This document shows positions 48,061-56,285 of a stretch of 64,000 bases of DNA, piece after piece; the stretch's first letter is position 1, and each line of letters begins with the position of its first letter. The DNA comes from Curtobacterium sp. MCSS17_008. GTDB taxonomy: Bacteria > Actinomycetota > Actinomycetes > Actinomycetales > Microbacteriaceae. The stretch is from contig NZ_QKSM01000002.1 of the NCBI RefSeq assembly GCF_003234185.1, positions 62,001 through 126,000 of the forward strand. The letters run 5' to 3'. A program made the position numbers and the translations under genes. The notes under the pieces were generated by a model. The model ran no database searches and was not told the origin of the DNA. It saw only the letters and a list, made by a program, of their open reading frames with translations.

Positions 48061-50109
48061 ATGTCAGCGCAGACCGCGACCCCCTCGACCACACCCTCCG
48101 GCGACCCCGCCGCCGAGGGCACGACCGGCCCGGGATGGGCCGTCCTCGGCCCGGGCGGCATCGCCCGGCGCTTCCTCGCACAGCTCCCCGCGAGCACCGG
48201 CACCCTCGTGGCCGCGGGCAGCTCGTCCCCGGAGCGCGCGCAGGCCTTCGCCGGTGAAGCCGCCGGACACGGCTTCACCGACGTCCGCGCCGGGGCGTAC
48301 GACGCGGTGCTCGCCGACGACCGGGTCGACGCCGTGTACGTGTCGACCGTGCACACCGGGCACGCCGACCTGGTGCTCCGTGCCCTCGACGCCGGGAAGG
48401 CCGTGCTCTGCGAGAAGCCGCTCGCACCGAACCACGGCACCGCGATGGCGCTCGTCGACGCCGCACGCCAGGCGGGCCTGCCCCTGGTCGAGGCCTACAT
48501 GTACCGCTTCCACCCGCAGACCGCGGCCCTGCTCGACCTGGTCCGCGAGGGCGCCGTCGGCGAGGTCACCCACGTCGACGCCTCGTTCGCCTTCCGCGCC
48601 GGGGAGCGCACCGGGCGCCTGTTCGACGTCGACACCGCCGGCGGCGGGATCCTCGACGTCGGCGGCTACCCCGTCACGATGGCGTCCGCCGTCGTCCAGG
48701 CAGCCACCGGCGTCGCCGTCGCCGAGCCGGTCGAGCTCACCGCGACCGGCACCCTCGGACCGACCGGCGTCGACGAGTGGACGGTCGCACACCTGACCTA
48801 CCGCGACGGGACCACCGCGAGCGTCCGGACCGGCGTGCGCGTGCAGGACGAGAACGCCGTGACCGTGCACGGCACCCGCGGCCGGATCGTGCTGACCGAC
48901 CCGTGGACGCTCTCCGACGACCCGACGATCACGGTGCACACCGTCGACGACGACCCCGGCACACGCTCGTTCCCGGGGGCCCGGCCCTACGCCCTCGAGG
49001 CGGACGCCACGACGGCGGCCCTGGCGTCCGGTGCCGTCGAGGCCGCGCAGATGACCCTCGACGAGACGCTCGCCACCGCCCGGACGCTCGACCGCTGGCG
49101 CGCGGCCATCGGACTGCGCTACCCGTTCGAGGCGGAGACCGCGGACGTCCCGACCGTGAGCGGCCGTCCGCTGCGGGTGCGGGACGACGCCCCGATGCGG
49201 TACGGCGAGGTCCCCGGCGTCGGCAAGCGGATGTCGCGCCTGGTGATGGGCGTCGACAACCAGCCCGACCTCGCCCACGCCAGCGCGCTCTTCGACATGT
49301 TCGTCGAGCAGGGCGGCAACGTCTTCGACACCGGGTACATCTACGGCGGTGGCGTGCTCGAGGGCCGGCTCGGCAGGTGGATCGAGAACCGCGGGATCCG
49401 CGACGAGGTGGTGGTGATCACGAAGGGCGCCCACACCCCGTACTGCGACCCCGAGTCGATCACCCGGCAACTGCTCGAGAGCCTCGAACGCCAGGGCACC
49501 GACCACGCGGACGTGTACATGATGCACCGCGACAACCCCGACGTGCCGGTCGGCGAGTTCGTCGACGTGCTCGACGAGCACCGCCGCGCCGGGCGCATCC
49601 GCGTGTTCGGCGGCTCGAACTGGAGCCCTGCGCGCTTCGACGAGGCGAACGCCTACGCCGCGGCCAACGGCAAGCACGGCTTCGAGGTCCTCAGCAACCA
49701 CTTCGGGCTCGCCGAGGCGTACGACGTGCCGTGGGACGGCTGCGAGCACGCGACCGACCCGGCGTCGAAGCGGTGGCTCGAGGAGCGCCAGGTCCCGCTG
49801 CTGCCCTGGTCGTCGCAGGCCCGCGGGTTCTTCACCGGACGCGCCGCGCCGGACGACACGAGCGACGCGGAGCTCGTGCGCTGTTACTACTCGGACGCCA
49901 ACTTCGAGCGTCTCCGTCGCGCGCGGGAGCTCGGCGAGCAGTACGGCGTGCCGGCGACGGCGATCGCCCTGGCGTACGTGCTGCACCAGCCGTTCCCGAC
50001 GTTCCCGCTGTTCGGTCCGCGGACCATCGGAGAGGCGCGGTCCTCGATGACGGGACTGTCGGTCGAGCTCAGCCCGGAGCAGGTCGCGTGGCTGGACCTG
50101 CGCGCCTGA
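48061..50109 (+). CDS. Gfo/Idh/MocA oxidoreductase fused to an aldo/keto reductase
   Basis: A 682-residue fusion. Residues about 25-355 are a Gfo/Idh/MocA NAD(P)-dependent dehydrogenase with WAVLGPGGIARRFLAQL, VLCEKPLAPNHG (EKP motif) and VEAYMYRFHPQTAALL. Residues about 375-682 are an aldo/keto reductase with VFDTGYIYGGGVLEGRLGRW, VITKGAHTPYCD (Lys), YMMHRDNPDVPVGEF (His), and GGSNWSPARFDEAN. The catalytic Asp, Tyr, Lys and His appear present. It probably acts on a sugar or inositol derivative, each half performing one redox step. It is followed 11 bp later by a LacI regulator. Confidence 0.9.
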   Translation: MSAQTATPSTTPSGDPAAEGTTGPGWAVLGPGGIARRFLAQLPASTGTLVAAGSSSPERAQAFAGEAAGHGFTDVRAGAYDAVLADDRVDAVYVSTVHTGHADLVLRALDAGKAVLCEKPLAPNHGTAMALVDAARQAGLPLVEAYMYRFHPQTAALLDLVREGAVGEVTHVDASFAFRAGERTGRLFDVDTAGGGILDVGGYPVTMASAVVQAATGVAVAEPVELTATGTLGPTGVDEWTVAHLTYRDGTTASVRTGVRVQDENAVTVHGTRGRIVLTDPWTLSDDPTITVHTVDDDPGTRSFPGARPYALEADATTAALASGAVEAAQMTLDETLATARTLDRWRAAIGLRYPFEAETADVPTVSGRPLRVRDDAPMRYGEVPGVGKRMSRLVMGVDNQPDLAHASALFDMFVEQGGNVFDTGYIYGGGVLEGRLGRWIENRGIRDEVVVITKGAHTPYCDPESITRQLLESLERQGTDHADVYMMHRDNPDVPVGEFVDVLDEHRRAGRIRVFGGSNWSPARFDEANAYAAANGKHGFEVLSNHFGLAEAYDVPWDGCEHATDPASKRWLEERQVPLLPWSSQARGFFTGRAAPDDTSDAELVRCYYSDANFERLRRARELGEQYGVPATAIALAYVLHQPFPTFPLFGPRTIGEARSSMTGLSVELSPEQVAWLDLRA

Positions 50110-50120
50110 CCCGGACCGAG

Positions 50121-51179
50121 GTGACGGACGATGCGGCCGGGGCCGGACCGGTCGCGCCCGCGTCGCTCGGCCGCACGCCCCGCACGGTCGGGCTCCCGAC
50201 GAGCCGCGCGACCATCCACGACGTCGCCTCGGCCGCCGGGGTGTCCCGCCAGACGGTGACCCGCGCGATGAACGGTCTGTACGGCATCAGCGAGACGACC
50301 AAGGAGCGCGTGCTCGCCGCGGCCGCCGCGCTCGACTACCGACCGTCCCGGTTCGGCCGCGGGCTCGTCACGGGTGGGGACCGTCAGCTCGGGCTGGTGG
50401 TCAACGACCTGCGCAACCCGTACTCGCCCGAGCTCGCCGCCGCCGTGCTCGGGCTCGCGGCGGCACGCGGGTGGGACGTCATGCTCGCCGACGTGGGCCT
50501 CGCCGGGGACTCGGACCGTGCGGTGCAGGCGCTCGGCCAGCAGACCGACGTGGTCGTCGGCTACCTCGGTGCCCGGGCACCCGAGTGGATCGAGCGCCTC
50601 GGACCCGTGCCGGTCGTCGAGCTCGACCCCGCCGGCGAGGTCCTCCGCGGTGCGGTGCGCATCGACCCCACCGAGGGGATCGAGGAGCTCGCCGACCACC
50701 TGGTGCGGACGGGGGTGCGGCACCCGGTCATCGTCGACGCGTCGGACACGGGACGCCCGAGCAGCCGCGGTCGGCTCATGCTCGACGCGCTGCGACGCCG
50801 CGGCTACCTGCCCGAGGTCGCGGTCGCCGACGCCCCCACGTCGGAGCACGGTGCCGCGATGGCCGCGCGTGCACTCGAACGGTTCCGACGTGTCGACGCG
50901 GTCCTGGCGTTCAACGACCTGATGGCGCTCGGTGTGCTCGCCGCCTGTCGACGTGCGGGGGTGGACGTGCCGGGAGACGTCCGTGTGGTGGGCGTCGACG
51001 GGCTCGCGCTCGGGACGCTCGTCGCGCCGACGCTCACCACGCTCGCGGTCGACCTCGACGCCGTGGCGCGCGAGGCGCTCGACCTGGCACTCGGCATGCT
51101 CGCGGGGGAGTCGCCGCGCTCCGGCGCGGCCGTGCAGCGCACGGTCCGGCACCGGCTGCTGCTGCGCGAGTCCGCCTGA
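50121..51179 (+). CDS. LacI family regulator
   Basis: A 352-residue repressor or activator. The N-terminal HTH (about 30-80) reads ATIHDVASAAGVSRQTVTRA, then MNGLYGISETTKERVLAAAA. The sugar-binding domain follows (about 82-340) with LGLVVNDLRNPYSPELAAAV and VDAVLAFNDLMALGVLAACR. It lies in the same orientation 11 bp behind the fusion enzyme and probably controls it. A LacI-like palindrome is located at 47973. The GTG at 50121 has a weak ribosome site, so a start a few codons later is possible. Confidence 0.9.
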   Translation: MTDDAAGAGPVAPASLGRTPRTVGLPTSRATIHDVASAAGVSRQTVTRAMNGLYGISETTKERVLAAAAALDYRPSRFGRGLVTGGDRQLGLVVNDLRNPYSPELAAAVLGLAAARGWDVMLADVGLAGDSDRAVQALGQQTDVVVGYLGARAPEWIERLGPVPVVELDPAGEVLRGAVRIDPTEGIEELADHLVRTGVRHPVIVDASDTGRPSSRGRLMLDALRRRGYLPEVAVADAPTSEHGAAMAARALERFRRVDAVLAFNDLMALGVLAACRRAGVDVPGDVRVVGVDGLALGTLVAPTLTTLAVDLDAVAREALDLALGMLAGESPRSGAAVQRTVRHRLLLRESA

Positions 51180-51206
51180 GCGACCACGGTCGGCGGTGGC
51201 CGGCCA

Positions 51207-51254
51207 GGCGGACGGGAGGCCCGTGGTGACGCAGCCACGCGCCTCCCGTCCGCC
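51207..51254. terminator. Family-1 hairpin after the LacI gene
   Basis: Perfect 14-bp arms ggcggacgggaggc (51207-51220) and complement (51241-51254) with an inner weaker stem (ccgtgg...ccacg). It ends the fusion-LacI transcript. Confidence 0.8.
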
Positions 51255-51258
51255 GGTT

Positions 51259-51296
51259 GGTTGCCGTTGCAACCAGGACCGTCCAGACGGTACACT
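51259..51296 (+). promoter_or_regulatory. Promoter and palindrome upstream of the MFS gene
   Basis: A -35-like ttgcaa (51267-51272) and -10 tacact (51291-51296) are 18 bp apart. The -35 overlaps the inverted repeat GGTTGC-CGTT-GCAACC (51259-51274), a candidate repressor site. Confidence 0.5.
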
Positions 51297-51400
51297 TACG
51301 GAGTCCTGACGGGGCGCGTGTGCATTCCGCGTCCCGTCTCGTCTGCCCCATCGAAGTGTCCGCCGTCGACCTGGTCCGGCTCGTTCCCCAGGGAGTCACC

Positions 51401-52924
51401 GTGTCCGCACTGCTCACCAGCCCCGTCGCCACCGCCGTCACCGGCAGCCGCGCCCGACGGTTCGCGGCGCTCGCCGTGCTGATGCTCCCGGTGCTGCTCA
51501 TCTCCGTCGACAACACCGTGCTGAGCTTCGCGCTGCCCACGATCGCCCGCGCCCTCGACCCGAGCGCGACGACCCAGCTGTGGATCGTCGACGCCTACCC
51601 GCTCGTGCTCGCCGGCCTGCTCGTCGTGATGGGCAGCATCGGCGACCGCATCGGCCGGCGTCGGATCCTCGTCGTCGGCGCGACCGGCTTCGCGCTCCTG
51701 TCCGTCGCCGCCGCCTTCGCGACCGAGGCCTGGATGCTCGTCGCGGCCCGCGCGGTGATGGGTGTCTTCGGCGCGATGCTCATGCCCGCGACGCTCTCGA
51801 TCATCCGCAACGTGTTCGTCGACGCGGGGGAGCGCCGCGTCGCGCTGGCCGTCTGGTCGACCATGTTCGCGGCGGGCAACGCCCTCGGCCCCCTCGTCGG
51901 CGGCGTCCTGCTGGCGCACTTCCACTGGGGCGCGGTGTTCCTCGTCGCCGTGCCGATCCTCGTGCTCATGCTCGTGGGCGTTCCCTTCTTCGTCCCGGAG
52001 TCCCGCGACCCGCGGCCGGGGCCGGTCGACGTGCCGAGCATGCTCCTGTCGCTCGGCGCCCTCGCCCCGACGGCATGGGCGATCAAGTCGGTCGTGCACC
52101 CGGAGGAGCGCGGCTTCGCGATCGCCCTGCTCGCGGTGGGCGTGCTCTGCGGCATCGCCTTCGTGCGGCGCCAGCTGCGGAGCCGTACGCCGATGCTCGA
52201 CCTGCGGCTGTTCCGGAGCACCGCCTTCACGGGCAGCGTGCTCATGAACATGGCGGCGATGTTCTCGCTCACCGGGTTCCTGTTCTTCATCGCCCAGCAC
52301 CTGCAGCTCGTCGCCGGGCTCGACCCGTTCGCCTCGGGACTGGTGCTCGTGCCGGGCTCCGTCCTGACCATCGTCGCCGGGCTCGTCGTCGTACCGATCG
52401 TCGCGCGGGTGGCGCCACGCTGGGTGGTCGCCGTCTCCCTGACCTTCTCGGCCGCTGCCTACGCCATGGTCTCCGTGCTGGGGCACCACGCGTCGATCGT
52501 CGCGCTGGCGTTCGCCTTCGTGCTGCTCGGCATCGGCATCGGCGCGTCCGAGACGGTGACGAACGACCTGATCATCTCGACGGCCCCGGCGGACAAGGCC
52601 GGGGCGGCCTCGGCGGTGTCCGAGACCGCGTACGAGATCGGTGCGGTGCTCGGTACGGCCGTGCTCGGGACGATCCTCGCGACGGCGTACCGGGCGCACG
52701 TGGTGGTGCCCGACGGGCTGAGCGGCTCGGCGCACACCGCGGCGCAGGAGACCCTCGGTGGAGCGGTGTCGGCGGCGGCGGACCTCGGCGGGACCGCGGG
52801 GCAGGCGCTGCTCGAGAGTGCCCGCGCGGCGTTCGACTCCGGCGTCACGATCACCGGCGCGGTGGCGGCGGTGCTCATGCTCGTCGCCGCCGCCGCGTCC
52901 GTCGTGATGCTCAAGCGCGACTGA
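51401..52924 (+). CDS. MFS transporter, EmrB/QacA-type multidrug exporter
   Basis: A 507-residue DHA2 exporter with about 14 helices. Signature segments are LISVDNTVLSFALPTIARAL, WIVDAYPLVLAGLLVVMGSI, GDRIGRRRILVVGATGFALL, and AGNALGPLVGGVLLAHFHWG. It resembles SmvA/LfrA-like proton-linked efflux pumps for cationic dyes and disinfectants. The GTG start at 51401 has an AGGGAG site. The palindrome upstream indicates local control by an unidentified repressor. Confidence 0.93.
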   Translation: MSALLTSPVATAVTGSRARRFAALAVLMLPVLLISVDNTVLSFALPTIARALDPSATTQLWIVDAYPLVLAGLLVVMGSIGDRIGRRRILVVGATGFALLSVAAAFATEAWMLVAARAVMGVFGAMLMPATLSIIRNVFVDAGERRVALAVWSTMFAAGNALGPLVGGVLLAHFHWGAVFLVAVPILVLMLVGVPFFVPESRDPRPGPVDVPSMLLSLGALAPTAWAIKSVVHPEERGFAIALLAVGVLCGIAFVRRQLRSRTPMLDLRLFRSTAFTGSVLMNMAAMFSLTGFLFFIAQHLQLVAGLDPFASGLVLVPGSVLTIVAGLVVVPIVARVAPRWVVAVSLTFSAAAYAMVSVLGHHASIVALAFAFVLLGIGIGASETVTNDLIISTAPADKAGAASAVSETAYEIGAVLGTAVLGTILATAYRAHVVVPDGLSGSAHTAAQETLGGAVSAAADLGGTAGQALLESARAAFDSGVTITGAVAAVLMLVAAAASVVMLKRD

Positions 52925-52960
52925 TCCGCCTGCGGTCCCGCGGACCGCGCGACCCGTCCG

Positions 52961-53011
52961 TGGAGCAGGAGACGTCGGGTCAGCACGACGCACCCGACGT
53001 CTCCTGCTCCA
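52961..53011. terminator. 20-bp perfect inverted repeat
   Basis: Arms 52961-52980 (tggagcaggagacgtcgggt) and 52992-53011 are exact complements with an 11-nt loop. It ends the MFS gene, in a 250-bp gap with no further gene. Confidence 0.8.
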
Positions 53012-53174
53012 TCGACCGGCCGATCCCGTCTCGCCGGACCCGATCCCGGTCGTCCGGCGCGCCCGGGATCGGGTGAACCTGGGAATGGTTGACCAGAACC
53101 CGTGTTGAGGTCCTACGTTGGGACGTGGCCGCGCAGCCGCGGTCCAGCTCACCCGGAGGAACCCCACGACTGCC

Positions 53175-53684
53175 ATGCCCGACGAAGCACCGGCCACGAC
53201 CGCCGACGCGTACAAGGCCGCCTTCCGCGGACACCCCGCCGGTGTCGCGGTCATCACCGCCGAGGGCCCGGACGGCCCGACGGGACTCACCGCCTCCAGC
53301 GTCGCGAGCGTGGCGGTCGACCCGCCCGTCCTCGTGTTCTCGCTGTCGACGAAGTCCGGTTCCGCCGGCGTCGTGCTCGGCGCCGACGTCTTCGTCGTGC
53401 ACCTCGTGGACTCGCTGAGCGTCGGACTCGCCAAGCGGTTCGCCGCGACCGGCAGTCCGGCGGCCGACGACCCGATGTGGGGCACGCTCCCGACGGGCGA
53501 GCGGTACCTCCCCGCCGCCGCGACCGCCCTGCGGTGCCGGCCGCGGTCGACCACCGAGATCGGTTCGTCCACCGTCGTCGTCGCCGAGGTCCTCGACATC
53601 GTCGTCGGCCAGGAGCACGGCGAGCCGCTCGTCTACCACAACCGGGAGTTCCACTCCCTCTCCGATCGTTCCCGGCTCTCCTGA
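53175..53684 (+). CDS. Flavin reductase family protein
   Basis: A 169-residue FMN-binding split-barrel oxidoreductase. It has AAFRGHPAGVAVITAEGPDG, TGLTASSVASVAVDPPVLVF, and the FVVHLVDSLSVGLAKRFA segment, all typical of flavin reductases that use NAD(P)H to reduce FMN for monooxygenases. The ATG is near a weak site. It lies 45 bp before sodA in the same direction; the two are possibly co-transcribed as an oxidative-stress unit. Confidence 0.88.
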   Translation: MPDEAPATTADAYKAAFRGHPAGVAVITAEGPDGPTGLTASSVASVAVDPPVLVFSLSTKSGSAGVVLGADVFVVHLVDSLSVGLAKRFAATGSPAADDPMWGTLPTGERYLPAAATALRCRPRSTTEIGSSTVVVAEVLDIVVGQEHGEPLVYHNREFHSLSDRSRLS

Positions 53685-53729
53685 GCCGAGGAGCCCGCAC
53701 CGCCAACCCCTGATCGAAAGGACCTCGCA

Positions 53730-54344
53730 ATGGCCGAGTACACCCTGCCCGAGCTGCCGTACGACTACGCCGCGCTCGAGCCGCACATCAGCGGCAAGAT
53801 CATGCAGCTGCACCACGACAAGCACCACCAGACCTACGTCACGGGTGCGAACACCGCGCTCGAGCAGCTCGCCGAGGCGCGTGGGTCCGGCAACCTCGCG
53901 AACGTCAACAAGCTCGAGAAGGACCTCGCGTTCAACCTCGGCGGTCACGTCAACCACTCGATCTTCTGGACCAACCTCGGCCCGGACACCAAGGTCCCGG
54001 AGGGCGAGCTCGCCGCCGCCATCGACGAGTTCTTCGGCTCGTTCGAGCAGTTCCAGGCGCAGTTCAACGCCGTCGCCACGGGCATCCAGGGCTCCGGCTG
54101 GTCGGTGCTCGCCTGGGACCAGGTCGGCCAGAAGCTCACGACCTTCCAGCTGTTCGACCAGCAGGGCAACGTGCCGCTCGGCGTCGTCCCGATCTTCATG
54201 CTCGACATGTGGGAGCACGCCTTCTACCTCGACTACCTCAACGTCAAGGCCGACTACGTCAAGGCCGTGTGGAACATCGTCGACTGGGAGAACGTCGCCG
54301 CTCGCTTCGCGAACGCCAGGTCGCAGTCGTTCGTCACCCTGTGA
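53730..54344 (+). CDS. sodA: Superoxide dismutase, Mn/Fe type
   Basis: A 204-residue cytosolic superoxide dismutase. Metal ligands appear in [15 protein letters not shown] (His), [12 protein letters not shown] (His), and [20 protein letters not shown] (Asp, His). The signature [19 protein letters not shown] opens the protein. It removes superoxide as a dimer or tetramer. An AAAGGA site precedes the ATG. A family-1 hairpin terminates it. Confidence 0.97.
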   Translation: MAEYTLPELPYDYAALEPHISGKIMQLHHDKHHQTYVTGANTALEQLAEARGSGNLANVNKLEKDLAFNLGGHVNHSIFWTNLGPDTKVPEGELAAAIDEFFGSFEQFQAQFNAVATGIQGSGWSVLAWDQVGQKLTTFQLFDQQGNVPLGVVPIFMLDMWEHAFYLDYLNVKADYVKAVWNIVDWENVAARFANARSQSFVTL

Positions 54345-54373
54345 CGTGATCGTCGGTCACCACGGTGACCGAC

Positions 54374-54423
54374 CGACGGACGGGAGGCGCGGTGCCGGTG
54401 GGCACCGCGCCTCCCGTCCGTCG
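54374..54423. terminator. Family-1 hairpin, perfect copy
   Basis: Arms 54374-54396 and 54401-54423, cgacggacgggaggcgcggt and complement, 23 bp perfect, loop ggtg. It separates sodA from the opposing TetR gene. This is the cleanest copy of the family. Confidence 0.85.
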
Positions 54424-54440
54424 TGCGTGCCGGTCGACGA

Positions 54441-55013
54441 TCAGGCGGCCGCCAGCCGGGCGCTCGTCGCGAGGTCCCGCGCGATGCCCCGCAGCGCACC
54501 GTCGACGTCGGCGCGGTCCGGATCCACCAGTGCGGCCCACTGGGCGCCGCGAGCGGCCTCGACCGCGGCACGGGCCGTGCGGTCGGCCTCGACGTCGCAG
54601 TGGCCGTGCGCACGGCACCAGGCGGCGAGTTCGGCCACGCGGCGTCGGTGCAGGCGTTGCTGCCGGTCGCGGCCGTCGAGGGACTCGACGCACCCGAGCT
54701 CGAACGTGAGTCGGACCGCGAGCGCGCGCTCCGGGCACGCCAGGCCGCCGAACACCGCGATGAGGTGCTCGACGAGCGAGGACGGGTCTGCGTCCGGGGC
54801 GAGTGAACGGTCCTCGGCGGCGGACACGTGGTCGACGACGGCGTCGATGAGGGCCTCGCGCGTGCCGAAGTGGTAGACGATCGGGTACGCGCTCGTGCCG
54901 AGCATGCGTCCGAGGCTCCGGACCGAGGCGTCCTCGAGCTTGGTGTCCCGGAGGTGCCGGGCGACCTTCGCGACGATGGCGGGCTTGAGGGTCGGGTCGG
55001 GTCTCCTGGGCAT
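54441..55013 (-). CDS. TetR family regulator
   Basis: A 190-residue TetR-like regulator. The HTH region reads LKPAIVAKVARHLRDTKLED, then ASVRSLGRMLGTSAYPIVYH, FGTREALIDAVVDHV. The C-terminal half is helical and Cys-containing (CPERALAVRLTFELGCVESL), which might sense a thiol-reactive ligand. It has a GGAGGG site. It is divergent from the PfkB kinase gene across 156 bp, a likely target. Confidence 0.9.
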   Translation of the reverse strand: MPRRPDPTLKPAIVAKVARHLRDTKLEDASVRSLGRMLGTSAYPIVYHFGTREALIDAVVDHVSAAEDRSLAPDADPSSLVEHLIAVFGGLACPERALAVRLTFELGCVESLDGRDRQQRLHRRRVAELAAWCRAHGHCDVEADRTARAAVEAARGAQWAALVDPDRADVDGALRGIARDLATSARLAAA

Positions 55014-55169
55014 GGTCCCTCCGGCGCTGTCTCGAGTGATGGTCCACGACCGCGCGAGCACGATCATCTGGAATGTTAGCGGATCGGTCTGCTCCAGGGG
55101 TGGTCGACCGGAGGACGTCTGTGACCCGTCGAACCGGAGGAATGCTCGCCTCCTCGTAGGATGGTGGTC

Positions 55170-56162
55170 GTGTCACCTCCTCCCGATCCCGTCTCGACCC
55201 CGTCACGGCCCGCAGCACCACGTGCCGGACGCCGGGACGCCGGGCGGCGCCGCGGGGTCGGGAAACGCTTCCTGGTCGTCGAGGACGTGCTCGACGGCGT
55301 CCTCGTCCAGACCACCGCCGCGACGACGTGGGTGCACGACCCGAGCGCGGTCATCCGACACCGTCCGGTGGGTGCCGCGGGCAACGCAGCGACCTGGCTC
55401 GGCTGGCTCGGCGCCGAGGTCGACCTCGTCACCCGCGTCGGCGTCGACGACGTCCTGCGCCACGAGCGGTCCCTCGCGGCTGCCGGTGTCCGTGCCCACG
55501 TCCGGTACGACGCCTGCACCCCCACCGGTGCGCTCGTGTCCGTCCGGAACGACGAGGGCCGCACGACGATGTCGGACCCGGCCGCGGGCGGTGCGCTCTG
55601 CGCGGACGACGTCCCCGGCGACCTCGTGACGCGGGCCGACATCGTCCACCTCACCGGTGCGGCGATGCTCGGCGGCGGCGGCGGCGGCATCGGCGGTGGT
55701 GCGGAGCGCATCGCGGACCTCGTCACCCGGGCGCGGTCGGGCGGGGCTCGGGTGTCGCTGGACCCGTCGTCGGCGGCGGTCGTGCGGGCCATCGGCTCCG
55801 GGGCGGCGATTGCGGCGCTCGCCGGCGTCGACGTGCTCTTCCCGAACGTGTCGGAGGCCCTCGCGTTGTCCGGTGCCCCGCGACTGCCCGAGGCCCTGCG
55901 GCGGTTGACCGAGGTCGTGCCGTTGGTCGTCGTGACGACCGGTGCGGACGGTGCGGTCGTCGGGCGGGCGGGTCGTTCCCCGCTGCGCGTCCCGGCGGTG
56001 CCCACCGAGGCGGTCGACACCGTCGGCGTGGGTGACGCCTTCGCCGCGGGCTTCCTGCGCGCATGGGCGACCGATCCCGTGCGGGTCGGCTCGGCCGCGC
56101 GGGAGGGCACGAGGCTCGCTGCCCGGGCGCTCGGGTTCGTCGGGGGCAGGCGTCCCGTCTAG
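55170..56162 (+). CDS. PfkB family carbohydrate kinase
   Basis: A 330-residue ribokinase-fold kinase phosphorylating a sugar or nucleoside with ATP. It has GNAATWLGWLGAEVDLVTRV (substrate loop), VHLTGAAMLGGGGGGIGGGA, VDVLFPNVSEALALSGAP, and the catalytic Asp in DTVGVGDAFAAGFLRAW. The N-terminus is extended by 20-30 disordered residues (Pro/Arg-rich). GTG at 55170 is used; ATG at 55161 is three codons upstream. The sugar is unknown. Confidence 0.88.
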   Translation: MSPPPDPVSTPSRPAAPRAGRRDAGRRRGVGKRFLVVEDVLDGVLVQTTAATTWVHDPSAVIRHRPVGAAGNAATWLGWLGAEVDLVTRVGVDDVLRHERSLAAAGVRAHVRYDACTPTGALVSVRNDEGRTTMSDPAAGGALCADDVPGDLVTRADIVHLTGAAMLGGGGGGIGGGAERIADLVTRARSGGARVSLDPSSAAVVRAIGSGAAIAALAGVDVLFPNVSEALALSGAPRLPEALRRLTEVVPLVVVTTGADGAVVGRAGRSPLRVPAVPTEAVDTVGVGDAFAAGFLRAWATDPVRVGSAAREGTRLAARALGFVGGRRPV

Positions 56163-56285
56163 CCGCCGGGCGCGCAGGTCGTCCCGGACGGTGCCCGGTG
56201 TGCCCGGTCGGCCGGCCAGCCGGTCGGCCGGTCCTCCGTCAGCTGCCCGCGCCCCGGCTGGTGCTCGGCGTGCTCGTCCCGCCGG

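Noticed and set aside
54441-55067. Longer TetR start at 55067
   Set aside because: The ATG at 55013 has a proper GGAGGG ribosome site and directly precedes the HTH, so the longer form is unlikely.
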